Below, one piece after another: positions 33,554-43,035 of a stretch of DNA of 64,000 nt. The notes beneath the pieces were generated by a model that saw nothing but the letters and a program-made list of their open reading frames with translations, was not told where the DNA came from and did not search any database. A program made the position numbers and the translations under genes. The DNA lies in contig DAONFG010000006.1 in the NCBI GenBank assembly GCA_035403465.1, positions 45,689-109,688 of the forward strand. Reading direction: 5' to 3'. Each line of letters starts with the position of its first letter. Position 1 is the first letter of the stretch. The stretch is from JAAYBQ01 sp035403465 (GTDB taxonomy: Bacteria; Spirochaetota; UBA4802; UBA5550).

Positions 33554-34475
33554 TACGGCTGACCTGCTGACCCTGTCGGACATCACGCGGGAGGAGATGG
33601 TCAGCCTGTTCGAATTCTCGGCAAAACTGAAGCGCGGCGTACAGAAAGGAAAGTTCCCCGCCCTGCTTAAAAATAAAACACTGGCAATGATATTCGAAAA
33701 GAACTCCACAAGGACCCGCGTATCATTTGAAACAGGCATGATCCAGCTTGGCGGCCACGCGCTGTTCCTCAGCAGCAGCGAGATCCAGCTTGGGCGCGGA
33801 GAGACTATCGCCGACACTGCCCGCGTTCTTTCAAGGTATAATGACGGCATCATGATCCGCACTTTCGCACACAGCAAGGTCGAGGAACTGGCAAAGTTGG
33901 CTGACATCCCTGTGATTAATGGGCTCACGGACTCGTTCCACCCCTGCCAGGCTCTTGCTGACTACTTTACCATCTGGGAAAGGGAGAGCGACATCACCAA
34001 AGTCAAGCTGGCTTACATAGGTGACGGGAACAACGTCGCCAACTCACTGCTCATGGGCGCCTCGCTGCTTGGCGTGGACATAACAATCGCGACACCCAAA
34101 GGCTTTGAGCCCGAAATGGCTGTTGTTGAGAAAGCATACAAAATGGCGTCAAAGACCAGCTCACACATAACAATTACAAACGACATCAGCAAGGCGGTTG
34201 ACGGCGCTGATTACCTGTACACTGACGTCTGGGTGAGCATGGGACAGGAGAAAGAGACTGCGAAGAAAAAGAAGGTATTCGCAAAGTATAAAATTACTGA
34301 CGAACTGATCGCGCATACAGGCCGGGACACAAAGGTGCTGCACTGCCTGCCTGCTCACCGCGGCGAGGAGATTACAGATTCAGTCATGGACGGGAGCCAT
34401 TCAATCGTCTTTGACCAGGCCGAAAACAGGATGCACTGCCAGAAGGCTGTAATGTGCGCACTGATGGGAAGATAA
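33534..34475 (+). CDS. argF: Ornithine carbamoyltransferase
   Basis: This 313-residue enzyme makes citrulline from ornithine and carbamoyl phosphate. The carbamoyl phosphate site STRTR lies in FEKNSTRTRVSFE (about residue 50), HPCQAL follows near 138, and the ornithine-site cysteine lies in HCLPAHRGEEI near the C-terminus. The ATG at 33534, with AAAGGTG upstream, is the correct start and lies within the end of argD. The arginine pathway context identifies it as the anabolic enzyme. Confidence 0.95.
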   Translation: MKVPVINTADLLTLSDITREEMVSLFEFSAKLKRGVQKGKFPALLKNKTLAMIFEKNSTRTRVSFETGMIQLGGHALFLSSSEIQLGRGETIADTARVLSRYNDGIMIRTFAHSKVEELAKLADIPVINGLTDSFHPCQALADYFTIWERESDITKVKLAYIGDGNNVANSLLMGASLLGVDITIATPKGFEPEMAVVEKAYKMASKTSSHITITNDISKAVDGADYLYTDVWVSMGQEKETAKKKKVFAKYKITDELIAHTGRDTKVLHCLPAHRGEEITDSVMDGSHSIVFDQAENRMHCQKAVMCALMGR

Positions 34476-34494
34476 TTCAAGAGGTACTAATAAA

Positions 34495-35712
34495 ATGAAA
34501 AAAGTAAAAAAGGTTGTACTTGCATATTCAGGCGGACTGGACACTTCCATAATTCTGAAGTGGCTGCGCGAGACATACGACTGCGAGGTAATTGCATACG
34601 CCGCGAACATAGGCCAGGAGGAGGAGCTTCACGGTCTTGAGGCAAAGGCGAAAAAAACAGGCGCCAGCAAATGCTACATTGAGGACCTTACGAAGGAGTT
34701 TGTTAAGGATTATATTTTCCAGGCGATCAAGGCAAACGCCATTTACGAGGACAGGTACCTCCTGGGTACATCACTTGCGCGCCCTGTAATTGCAAAACGC
34801 CAGGTCGAAATCGCGCGCAAAGAAAAAGCGGATGCAGTTTGCCACGGTGCAACAGGAAAAGGCAATGACCAGGTAAGGTTCGAGATGGCATTCAAGTCAC
34901 TTGCACCTGACCTCACCATAATCGCACCCTGGCGGGAATGGGAACTCGACTCCCGCTCCAAGCTCTTTGATTATGCGGAAAAACACAAAATCCCCCTTCC
35001 CATAACAAAGGACAAGCCGTACAGCATGGACAGGAACATACTGCACATATCATACGAGGGGGGGATCCTCGAAGACCCGTACAGGGAACCTGACGAAAGC
35101 ATGTTCCTCCTTACTAAATCGCCCGAGAAGGCACCGGACAGGGCGCTATACATCGAGATAGGTTTCGAGAAAGGTGAACCTGTTTCAATCGACGGGAAGA
35201 AGATGAAGCCTGTTGCGCTCATGAAGAAGCTTAACACCATTGCAGGTGAAAACGGAATCGGCCGTGTTGACATAGTAGAGAACAGGCTTGTTGGAATCAA
35301 GTCACGCGGCGTGTACGAAACACCCGCTGGCACAGTTCTTATGACAGCTCACCGCGACCTTGAATCTATCACCCTTGACCGCGACACACAGCATTTCAAG
35401 GATAACCTTGCAAACGAATACGCAGCCCTCATCTACAATGGCCTGTGGTTCACGCGCAAACGCGAAGCGCTCGATGCGCTCATCAACAAGACACAGGAGT
35501 TTGTCACAGGCTTTGTTAAAATCAGGATGTACAAGGGCAACTGCACTGTCGTTGGCCGCAAGTCAGACGTTACCCTGTACGAACCGGACATCGCGACATT
35601 CGATGCCAGTAAAATGTATGACCAGAAGGACGCTACGGGATTCCTGAACATCTACGGTCTGCCGCTCAAGGTTGAATCACTGCTGCGCAATAAAAAGAAG
35701 AAAGCCAGGTAG
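34495..35712 (+). CDS. argG: Argininosuccinate synthase
   Basis: This 405-residue enzyme joins citrulline and aspartate using ATP. The PP-loop is YSGGLDTSIILKWL near the N-terminus. Other landmarks include HGATGKGNDQVRFE, LDSRSKLFDYAEKH and IGRVDIVENRLVGIKSRGVYE. It follows argF by 19 bases with GAGG ahead of the ATG. argH is not in the window, so the last step must be encoded elsewhere. Confidence 0.97.
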   Translation: MKKVKKVVLAYSGGLDTSIILKWLRETYDCEVIAYAANIGQEEELHGLEAKAKKTGASKCYIEDLTKEFVKDYIFQAIKANAIYEDRYLLGTSLARPVIAKRQVEIARKEKADAVCHGATGKGNDQVRFEMAFKSLAPDLTIIAPWREWELDSRSKLFDYAEKHKIPLPITKDKPYSMDRNILHISYEGGILEDPYREPDESMFLLTKSPEKAPDRALYIEIGFEKGEPVSIDGKKMKPVALMKKLNTIAGENGIGRVDIVENRLVGIKSRGVYETPAGTVLMTAHRDLESITLDRDTQHFKDNLANEYAALIYNGLWFTRKREALDALINKTQEFVTGFVKIRMYKGNCTVVGRKSDVTLYEPDIATFDASKMYDQKDATGFLNIYGLPLKVESLLRNKKKKAR

Positions 35713-35751
35713 AACATTTTACAGAATGGCCCGGTTTATTAGAATTTCTTT

Positions 35752-35910
35752 GTCATACCGGCTGCAGTGTAACGAAATGCCGGGAGCGTTCACGATGAAC
35801 GCCTGTCAGCAATGGACAGGATGTCCAAAAGATGCTGACCATCTTAATGATACACAAAGTAAATCAAAAGCACTTCCAATCATAAAGATTCCCGCCTTTG
35901 CGGGAATGAC
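35752..35910. repeat. Palindromic dispersed repeat after argG
   Basis: It starts GTCATACCGG and ends GATTCCCGCCTTTGCGGGAATGAC, so the ends are opposed; the right end is the same short palindrome as at 8133-8159. It contains no gene and fills most of the argG to Omp85 gap. Confidence 0.7.
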
Positions 35911-35952
35911 ATCCGGGTACCTGTTAATTTCAATCTGTCACCAGATATAACA

Positions 35953-37290
35953 ATGAAAGCAATACTCCAAATGATACTCCCGCTGATTCTTCTCCTTGTA
36001 CCGTACACTCTTTCCGCAGAGACTAAAACCATAAAAGAGATAAAGTATTCAGGACTTGAAAAAACCAGGTCATTTGTTGTTGATTCAAAAATACTGCACA
36101 AGCCTGGCGAGCCCTTCATCGAAGAACTCTGGATTAAAGAAAAGAACTACCTCATGGACCTTGATATTTTTGCAGACGTTGAACTTGAACAGACGGCAAC
36201 GGATGAGGGAATAATGCTTCATTACAGGTTCACCGAGCTGCCTTCATTCATCATTTTCCCGGCAATGAAAAGGACTGACCAGGACGGGCTTCTCATGGGA
36301 CCCGGACTTACAATAATGAACCTCTTTGGCGAAGGGATTCAACAGGAGTTCCTTAACAGGTTCACTATTGCACCTGAGCCCATGCGGGCAAAGGAATTTT
36401 TAAGCTATACATATATCCCGGACGTATACGGCCTCAACATGTTCGCCGAGGTTACTGTCAACTACTTCAATTCATACAATACACTCAAGCTCTATAATGA
36501 AAATTCGTTCTACAGCGTGGCTGCTCTGACCTTTAAGCTGCCAGGTCAATTCAGCATGATCGCATCATTCTCCTCGCTTAACGTAAAGCATGATCCAGGA
36601 TCAACAATATTCACGGCCGATGATACCGCCATGCAGATGTTTTACGGTGACGGAAGATGGGACTACATCCCGGGGGCAGGTGCTGGTTTAGTCATGGATA
36701 CACGGGAACGGATTATGAATCCCCACAGGGGATTCTACGCGGAAACAAGGTATACGCTTTACGGTGAAAAGCTGGGCGGCGACGCTGACTACTCAGAGTT
36801 TATTGCGGATTTCAGGGGTTACATGCCCGCAGGATTGAGGCATGTATTTCATTTATCGCTGCTGGGCAGGTACAGGCCGGGAACGGTTCCCGCTTACGAG
36901 CTCTACCATACGGGCGGAGTAAACAGCCTCAGGACATTCATGCCTGACCCGGACATCTGCGGGCAGCATGAATTTCTCGGAACCCTTGAATACAGGTATG
37001 AACTTTTTACCGGTAAACAGGTCTCGCTGCTTGGCCTTAACGGATACTACGGCCTTCAGCTTGCTGCAGGAATGGACAACGCCGTCCTGTGGCTTCCCGG
37101 TGAATCATTTGAAGACGGCCGGTACTTCTATTCATTCTACGCCGGCGTTCACCTCCTTGTGCCCGCACTCGAGAGGGTGCGCCTGGAATTCGGCTTCAAC
37201 ACCATTGACCCGCATGACAGGACTGTAAAATTCGGGATAAACCTGGGCTGGTACGAAAAATCATACACGCAGAGGAGAAGGGTCCGGTAG
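35953..37290 (+). CDS. Omp85/BamA-family outer-membrane protein with one POTRA domain
   Basis: This 445-residue protein has a signal peptide (KAILQMILPLILLLVPYTLSA) and a single POTRA-like domain (TIKEIKYSGLEKTRSFVVDS...LMDLDIFADVELEQ, about residues 25-110). A beta-barrel domain of the surface-antigen type follows, with DTRERIMNPHRGFYAET and the substrate-gate motif GGVNSLRTF in the position of the usual (V/I)RG(F/Y). It is shorter than BamA, which has five POTRA domains, so it is probably a two-partner-type or accessory translocon rather than the main assembly factor. The start is the first ATG of the signal peptide. Confidence 0.85.
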   Translation: MKAILQMILPLILLLVPYTLSAETKTIKEIKYSGLEKTRSFVVDSKILHKPGEPFIEELWIKEKNYLMDLDIFADVELEQTATDEGIMLHYRFTELPSFIIFPAMKRTDQDGLLMGPGLTIMNLFGEGIQQEFLNRFTIAPEPMRAKEFLSYTYIPDVYGLNMFAEVTVNYFNSYNTLKLYNENSFYSVAALTFKLPGQFSMIASFSSLNVKHDPGSTIFTADDTAMQMFYGDGRWDYIPGAGAGLVMDTRERIMNPHRGFYAETRYTLYGEKLGGDADYSEFIADFRGYMPAGLRHVFHLSLLGRYRPGTVPAYELYHTGGVNSLRTFMPDPDICGQHEFLGTLEYRYELFTGKQVSLLGLNGYYGLQLAAGMDNAVLWLPGESFEDGRYFYSFYAGVHLLVPALERVRLEFGFNTIDPHDRTVKFGINLGWYEKSYTQRRRVR

Positions 37291-37352
37291 TCTGCATGTT
37301 ATATGCTTGACTTGGATATCTGCATAAACATCCTGTGGCAGGAGACCTGTTT

Positions 37353-38303
37353 ATGAAGGAACTTATTGAACTGATAAATACCGGTATTACAGCCAGGACA
37401 AGCGATCTCTCCATGCAGAAGAAGGTATGGGAGTCAGTAACTGAATTTTTCAGGCCCGACATAAACCTCTACAGGAACACAAGGCCCTCTGTTGTCCTTG
37501 CGCGTGAAACAGGGGACCTGGGGCTTGCTGTATTATGGGTAGTCCAGGCAGCTCTCGCGCGTCCGGTTCTCAAAGACCTTACATTGAACCTTGAAAATGC
37601 ATCCGGCATATCACCTGTTGTTTCCGGAATGAACGATAAAACCATACTATCCCTTGCCCATTCCGAATCCCCCGCAGCCCCCGTCACTTATATGATAAAT
37701 GGTGAAGTAGCGGTAATAAACGGCACAAAAAAATTTATCACGGCAGGAAGGAACTCCGGGCTTATCATGATCACCTGCAGGGAGACCGGCGCCCCGAAGA
37801 TCGACCGTATCGCACTGGTAAATAACAAAGAACTTCCAGCCGGGGCTATGAATCCCCTTGACCTGAAAATAATGCGTACCATTGACCATACATCGCTCAC
37901 CCTGAATGAATTCGACCTGGACGCGGAGAGGCTTCCGTCTGTTGATCCGCGCGTAATCCGGAGGTCAGTAAAAAAGTGGGGGATTGTCGAGCGCGCCCTT
38001 ATCATGGAATCTTTCATAGCCTTTCTTCTGTATTGCGAATACGTATTTTCTGAACTTGGAGTAACCATTGCATCGGATGATGAAATAATTTCACTCCTTG
38101 AAAAGCAGACTGAGTCAGCATCAAAACAGTTGGAAGAGGCGGTTTTTGAAAAACAGATTACAACGGGGAATGCGGGGATGGAGGATGTGATCAAACTGGC
38201 AGGCAGGTTTCAGCATGCGTATTATGAAAAAGAGCATACGATCCCCGCAGATGAAAAGATAAGGCTTGCGGACCTGTTTCTTTTTAACAACCTGAAGGGT
38301 TAA
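37353..38303 (+). CDS. Acyl-CoA-dehydrogenase-like protein, divergent or partial
   Basis: This 316-residue protein has a central segment that follows the acyl-CoA dehydrogenase middle domain. YMINGEVAVINGTKKFITAGR is followed by a beta region, IALVNNKELPAGAMN and then RTIDHTSLTLNEFDLDAERL (about residues 110-195). The N-terminal helical and C-terminal helical regions are shorter than in a full enzyme (about 380), and the catalytic glutamate region cannot be recognised. It may be a non-catalytic relative. The start ATG at 37353 has AGGAG eight bases upstream. The neighbours do not suggest a pathway. Confidence 0.6.
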   Translation: MKELIELINTGITARTSDLSMQKKVWESVTEFFRPDINLYRNTRPSVVLARETGDLGLAVLWVVQAALARPVLKDLTLNLENASGISPVVSGMNDKTILSLAHSESPAAPVTYMINGEVAVINGTKKFITAGRNSGLIMITCRETGAPKIDRIALVNNKELPAGAMNPLDLKIMRTIDHTSLTLNEFDLDAERLPSVDPRVIRRSVKKWGIVERALIMESFIAFLLYCEYVFSELGVTIASDDEIISLLEKQTESASKQLEEAVFEKQITTGNAGMEDVIKLAGRFQHAYYEKEHTIPADEKIRLADLFLFNNLKG

Positions 38304-38371
38304 ATTAGTTCTTGAAAAATAGGGGGTAAATTGTTCCCCTGTAAATAAATGCTGCCCGATAAGGAAGCAAT

Positions 38372-38489
38372 GTCATTCCGGTTTTCCCGGGGGGAAATAC
38401 CGGAATCTTAATGAACAAACCGTTTTTTGTTAATGAACTGGTTCATGCATCAAGATTCCGGCACTCAGAAATGATTCGGCCGGAATGAC
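38372..38489. repeat. Palindromic dispersed repeat
   Basis: It begins GTCATTCCGG and ends CCGGAATGAC, exact opposed ends, with GATTCCGGCA inside. It belongs to the same broad type as 35752-35910 and lies just ahead of the MoxR gene. Confidence 0.7.
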
Positions 38490-38526
38490 AGGATAGAAAC
38501 AAAAATTACGAATAACGGTGTCTGAA

Positions 38527-39435
38527 ATGTTTACCAGTGTTGAAAACGCAATAGAAGAACTAGAAAAACAGAAATACATAGCGTCCAGGGAGATTGCCAC
38601 AACTGTATACCTGGCCCTGCGGCTTGAAAAACCCGTGCTTGTAGAGGGTCCGGCCGGTGTCGGCAAGACCGAACTTGCAAAGTGCATAGCATCCGCCCTG
38701 AATATAGACCTGATACGTATGCAGTGCTACGAGGGACTGGACGAGTCAAAGGCACTGTATGAATGGGAATACGCGAAACAGCTGCTGTACACGCAGATCC
38801 TCAAGGACAAACTCTCCGAGATCATGGGATCTGAAGATACCCTGCAAGGTGCCGTGAATAAACTCTCCAGCGCAGAGGATGTATTCTTTTCAGAAAAATT
38901 CCTCATACCGCGCCCCATACTCAAGTCCATTACCATGCAGAAGCGTTCCGTGCTGCTTCTTGACGAGATCGACAAATCAGACTCCGAGTTTGAAGCTTTC
39001 CTGCTCGAGGTGCTTTCAGACTTCCAGGTTACAATCCCCGAGATTGGAACGTTTAAAACAGAGGTTAAACCCTTTGTGATTCTCACATCAAACAGCGCGC
39101 GTGAAATGTCTGACGCTCTGAAGAGACGCTGTCTGCACCTTTACATTGATTACCCGACACTTGAACTTGAAGAGAAGATAGTATCACTCAAGGTGCCTGA
39201 AAGCGGGGAAAAACTTATCCACCAGATCGTTGGAACAGTCCAGAGAATAAGACAGCTCCAGCTTAAAAAGGAACCGAGCATAAGTGAGACCCTTGACTGG
39301 GCCAAGGCCCTTGTGCTCCTTGGATACCAGGACCTTGACCCTAAGATCGCGACCGAAACTCTTAACTTTATCCTGAAGTACGAAAAGGACATCGAGATGG
39401 CAATTAAAGAAAGTAAGACTATATTTCAAAATTAG
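38527..39435 (+). CDS. MoxR-type AAA+ ATPase
   Basis: The 302-residue ATPase has Walker A GPAGVGKTE near residue 40, a Walker B segment LLLDEIDKSDSEFEAF, sensor 1 TSNSAREMSDALKRRCLHLYIDYP and the MoxR-type C-terminal lid. MoxR ATPases act with a VWA-domain partner to insert metal cofactors or remodel complexes. The partner here follows (39577-40929), though a dispersed repeat has come between them. The ATG at 38527 is preferred; a GTG at 38518 is also possible. Confidence 0.9.
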   Translation: MFTSVENAIEELEKQKYIASREIATTVYLALRLEKPVLVEGPAGVGKTELAKCIASALNIDLIRMQCYEGLDESKALYEWEYAKQLLYTQILKDKLSEIMGSEDTLQGAVNKLSSAEDVFFSEKFLIPRPILKSITMQKRSVLLLDEIDKSDSEFEAFLLEVLSDFQVTIPEIGTFKTEVKPFVILTSNSAREMSDALKRRCLHLYIDYPTLELEEKIVSLKVPESGEKLIHQIVGTVQRIRQLQLKKEPSISETLDWAKALVLLGYQDLDPKIATETLNFILKYEKDIEMAIKESKTIFQN

Positions 39436-39457
39436 AAGCAGCGGTTACCAGAACGCT

Positions 39458-39547
39458 GTCATTGCGAACACAGTGAAGCAATCTGTACAGGTTACAAAAA
39501 GTAATAATGAAACAGATTGCCGCGTCGCTTACGCTCCCCGCAATGAC
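39458..39547. repeat. Palindromic dispersed repeat between the MoxR and VWA genes
   Basis: It starts GTCATTGCGAA and ends CCGCAATGAC, with GAAGCAATCTGT opposed to ACAGATTGCCGC. It separates two genes that are normally adjacent. Confidence 0.75.
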
Positions 39548-39576
39548 GAATTCCTGAATGAAAATAACAGACAACC

Positions 39577-40929
39577 ATGACAAAAACAGGATCATACATA
39601 ACATCAAAGATTTTCGAGTTCATCGAGGTGCTTCGCGACGCAGGGGTCATCGTCTCTGTTGACGAGGTGCTGTCCGTGTTCAACGCAGCGCCCGAGATCA
39701 ACGTTCACGACAAGGCTGTATTCCGGCAGATGCTGAAGACCACACTTGTCAAGGATTACACGGACATACCGGTATTTGATAAATGCTTTGAACAGTTCTT
39801 TACTGCACGCGAAAGATTCTTTGACAACCTTGACGGCGACATGGCCGGGCTTAAAGGCGGCAGCCCGCAGGAGATGATTTCAGAAATCAGCAATATGCTC
39901 GACAAGTTTCTGGAATCGCTCGACTCATCCATAGTTCTTGAAAAAAATCCAGACGATATAATGCGCCTGTTCCTGGACGAACTTCCGGAATCCTCCTCCG
40001 GCGGCGGTGGCGGACTCTCGCTCTTCAGGACAAAGGGAAGTATCGGATCATCCCATACATCAAGAAGCGAACAGGGTGAAGAACGCGGGATAGACCCTGA
40101 TGAACTGATGGAGCTTCTGCGGAACATGATGAACCTGAAACTGCAGAAACGCCGCATAGGCAAACAGATCACACAACGCGAGAACTTCCTGCTCAACAGG
40201 TTCATATACCAGCTGAAGCCCGACGAAATAAAAGAGATGCGCGAAATGGTTAACCGGTTCGGCCAGAAACTGAAGAACCGCATATCCCTCCGGAAAAAAA
40301 GGGTAAAGCACGGCGGTATTGACATCAAGCGGACACTAAGGACAAACATGCAGTACGGCGCAGTGCCGTTCAAACTGTTTTACAAAAATAAAAAAATAGA
40401 CAGGCCGCAGCTTGTTGTCATGTGCGACGTATCCCGTTCAGTAAACCAGTACTCAAGATTCATGCTGCTCCTGACATACAGCCTGCAGAGCCTTTTTTCC
40501 AAGGTGCGTACATTTGCATTCATCAGCAGTATGGTTGAAATAACCGACCTGTTCAGGGAGATGGATCCCGAGGTCGCTATTAACTCGATGTTCACCGATA
40601 CAAACTTCACATACGGATGGGGGAGTAACTACGGCCGCTGCTTTGACATGTTTATGGAAAACCACAGCGACGCACTTACACGTAAAACATCTGTACTGAT
40701 TCTGGGTGATGCGCGTAATAACGACAATGACCCGGGACTGGAATCGTTCAGAAGAATATCCGAAAGAGCGCGGAATGTTTTCTGGCTTAATCCTGACAGA
40801 AAACACCTCTGGGACTGGAATGACAGTATTGCCTCTTTATACGGCAATTTCTGTAATGAAATGAAAGAAGTGAATAATTTTCTCGATTTATCGGAATTTA
40901 TTGATAAATTGTTTATTGACATGTACTAG
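39577..40929 (+). CDS. VWA-domain protein, CoxE-like partner of MoxR
   Basis: This 450-residue cytoplasmic protein has a helical N-terminal region and a C-terminal von Willebrand A domain. The metal-ion-dependent site (MIDAS) starts as CDVSRSV (about residue 290), with later conserved residues in TNFTYGWGSNYG and LILGDARNNDN. The order and the absence of a signal peptide match CoxE/YehP-type proteins that work with MoxR ATPases. It is paired with the preceding ATPase gene. Confidence 0.88.
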   Translation: MTKTGSYITSKIFEFIEVLRDAGVIVSVDEVLSVFNAAPEINVHDKAVFRQMLKTTLVKDYTDIPVFDKCFEQFFTARERFFDNLDGDMAGLKGGSPQEMISEISNMLDKFLESLDSSIVLEKNPDDIMRLFLDELPESSSGGGGGLSLFRTKGSIGSSHTSRSEQGEERGIDPDELMELLRNMMNLKLQKRRIGKQITQRENFLLNRFIYQLKPDEIKEMREMVNRFGQKLKNRISLRKKRVKHGGIDIKRTLRTNMQYGAVPFKLFYKNKKIDRPQLVVMCDVSRSVNQYSRFMLLLTYSLQSLFSKVRTFAFISSMVEITDLFREMDPEVAINSMFTDTNFTYGWGSNYGRCFDMFMENHSDALTRKTSVLILGDARNNDNDPGLESFRRISERARNVFWLNPDRKHLWDWNDSIASLYGNFCNEMKEVNNFLDLSEFIDKLFIDMY

Positions 40930-41049
40930 AAATAAAATATATTAAAATATGAATTGATATTTCTATTGGATTGAAGAATTAGCATAAATGTGCTTTACAA
41001 ATACAATATTATATTAAAAATCAGTAAAAGCATAGATTCGGAGGATTGC

Positions 41050-41373
41050 GTGAATATAGAGTTCAGAGAGCTGGGGGATCACAAAATAATCGACGTAAGC
41101 GGAGAAGTCGATTTATACAATGTCAGCGAACTGAAAAAGGCGCTTTTCAGTATCACAGACGGTCAGTTTAAAAGCGTTATAGTTGACATGAAAAAGGTGA
41201 ATTACATGGACTCATCGGGAATCGGTGCGCTTGTCGCAGGGATGAAAAAGATGAAAGCCCACAACGGTAAATTCGCCCTTATGAATATACACGATGATGT
41301 TCTAAACATACTAAAGCTTGCCACGCTGGATAAGTTTTTTACGATTTATGACACAGAAGATGAACTTGTGTAA
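41050..41373 (+). CDS. Anti-sigma-factor-antagonist-like STAS protein (RsbV/SpoIIAA type)
   Basis: This protein of 107 residues starts at GTG 41050, with GGAGGA five bases upstream; a longer GTG start at 40990 has no such signal. The core motif is VDMKKVNYMDSSGIGALVAG, with the phosphorylatable Ser56 in DSSG. In the partner-switching scheme an anti-sigma kinase phosphorylates it and a PP2C phosphatase restores it. Such a phosphatase is encoded next to it on the opposite strand (41438-43030), which suggests a pair. No cognate anti-sigma kinase is seen here. Confidence 0.9.
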   Translation: MNIEFRELGDHKIIDVSGEVDLYNVSELKKALFSITDGQFKSVIVDMKKVNYMDSSGIGALVAGMKKMKAHNGKFALMNIHDDVLNILKLATLDKFFTIYDTEDELV

Positions 41374-41393
41374 ATATCGCGTGACACTTGAAA

Positions 41394-41427
41394 TAAAAAA
41401 ACCGGCCTAAACTGACCGGTTTTTTTT
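41394..41427. terminator. Bidirectional intrinsic terminator
   Basis: An AAAAAACCGG arm pairs with a CCGGTTTTTT arm. It lies between convergent genes. Confidence 0.85.
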
Positions 41428-41437
41428 ATTCTCCTCA

Positions 41438-43030
41438 CTAACTTTCGCGCTTGAACACAAGCAGTGTCATGTCATCGTGCGGGGGGGCATCCTTCTGGAA
41501 TTTTTCAACATCCTCGACAAGAAGCCTGGCAAAATCTTCTGCGTTCAGGCGGTTATGCTCAAGCATAAGTTTCTGGACACGGTTTATCCCGTACTCCTCC
41601 CTCTCAGGATTCCTCATCTCGGTTATACCGTCAGTGTATAGAATAACCATATCCCCGGGATTGATCTTTACTCTGGCCTGTTTGTATTCAACATCCTCCA
41701 TTATGCCGATTGGAACACCGTCAAGCGCGCTCCTGGTGCATGCATGTTTTTCTGCCCTGTAGCAGAAGAGCGGTCCGTGACCCGCGTTGGAGAATGCAAG
41801 CTCTTCAGTGGCCCTGTCATAGATCATAAAGAACAGGGTTGCAAACTTGTCTATAGCAAAATCAGCGCTGAGCGAATCATTGATCGCCCTTACAACACTG
41901 GCGCAGTCAATATCCTTTCGTGTAATGTAAGATGTGAAAACAGTGCGGATCATAACCATTACGAGTGAAGCAGGTACACCCTTACCGGAAACGTCGCTGA
42001 TCAGTGCGCCTACCCTGTTTTCATCGATGTCTATGTAATCGAAGTAGTCACCACCTACGCCCTTGGCCGCGCGGGTGAATCCCTTGATCTGGATGCCGGC
42101 TTTATTATAATAGCCCATGGGGTTAAGACCCTCCTGGATGTCCCGCGCCATCTCCAGCTGTTCGTTCATGATCCTGGATTCGATCTCCTTCTCCTTGGCG
42201 TCCTGGATCATCTCGGTCATGAGGTTGAATTCCGACGCAAGCCTGCCGAGTTCGTCAGATGTGTTGACCTTGATCCTGTGGCTGAAATCCCCCTTTCCTA
42301 TAAGGGTGGCGCCATGGGACAGCTTTTTTATCGGACGGATGATGATAGTGGCAAGTATAACTGAAGCAATTACTGACACGCCCAGGTAGCCCAGGAATAT
42401 ATAAGTAATGAGCCTCTTGACCCTGCTGATTTCATTAACGATGATGCTGTCGGACATACCGATGATAACAACACCGACCTTTACATCGGTCCGGAGCTTT
42501 CCCATTACGAATCTTGAAAAGTCATAAATCTTTCCGCCTGTATCCGGGTCCCTGAAGGATACCATATTAATCTCTCCAGGCTTATCCCGTGTCTCAAGTT
42601 TGCGTGCTACTGAATCGTTCAACGGTTTACCCTGTTCATGAACGGTTTCACCTGAAGCGCCCCTGCGGTCAAAGTAAAACAGGACTTCGTTGTTTCCATT
42701 CAGTACGAATACATATTTAAAATCAGGGAACTTGTTTTCAAGTTCGCTGACGGCATCTGAAAGCGCGAGTTCATCAGCTCCCACAGACTGCTGAACAGTA
42801 TTGGCCAGGTGAATGACCTCCCGCTTGGTGAAATCAAATTTCTGGTCAGTCAGCAGCTTGCTCTCCCTGACGACGATGAATGCCGCGATCGTAAAGATAA
42901 CAATCGAAACAAGGATTATAATGGCAAGGGAGAATTTAATCCTTATGCCGAACCTGATTTTTTTACCGGGAGCATGTTTCTCATCCTGCGCCGGTTTTTC
43001 AGTTCCGGCCTCAATTCCCTTTTCTGTCAT
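41438..43030 (-). CDS. RsbU-type PP2C serine phosphatase with membrane sensor and HAMP
   Basis: This 530-residue protein has an N-terminal membrane helix (about residues 32-55), a periplasmic sensor of about 150 residues, a second helix (about 205-230) and a HAMP domain with NTSDELGRLASEFN. A short coil and a SpoIIE-type PP2C domain follow. The metal-binding motifs GGDYFDY, ISDVSGKGVPAS, YTDGITEM and PPHDDMTLLV are all present, so it should be active. The likely substrate is a phosphorylated STAS protein, and the convergent neighbour (41050-41373) is the obvious candidate. The TPR gene upstream on the same strand is six bases away. Confidence 0.9.
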   Translation of the reverse strand: MTEKGIEAGTEKPAQDEKHAPGKKIRFGIRIKFSLAIIILVSIVIFTIAAFIVVRESKLLTDQKFDFTKREVIHLANTVQQSVGADELALSDAVSELENKFPDFKYVFVLNGNNEVLFYFDRRGASGETVHEQGKPLNDSVARKLETRDKPGEINMVSFRDPDTGGKIYDFSRFVMGKLRTDVKVGVVIIGMSDSIIVNEISRVKRLITYIFLGYLGVSVIASVILATIIIRPIKKLSHGATLIGKGDFSHRIKVNTSDELGRLASEFNLMTEMIQDAKEKEIESRIMNEQLEMARDIQEGLNPMGYYNKAGIQIKGFTRAAKGVGGDYFDYIDIDENRVGALISDVSGKGVPASLVMVMIRTVFTSYITRKDIDCASVVRAINDSLSADFAIDKFATLFFMIYDRATEELAFSNAGHGPLFCYRAEKHACTRSALDGVPIGIMEDVEYKQARVKINPGDMVILYTDGITEMRNPEREEYGINRVQKLMLEHNRLNAEDFARLLVEDVEKFQKDAPPHDDMTLLVFKRES

Positions 43031-43035
43031 AACTC

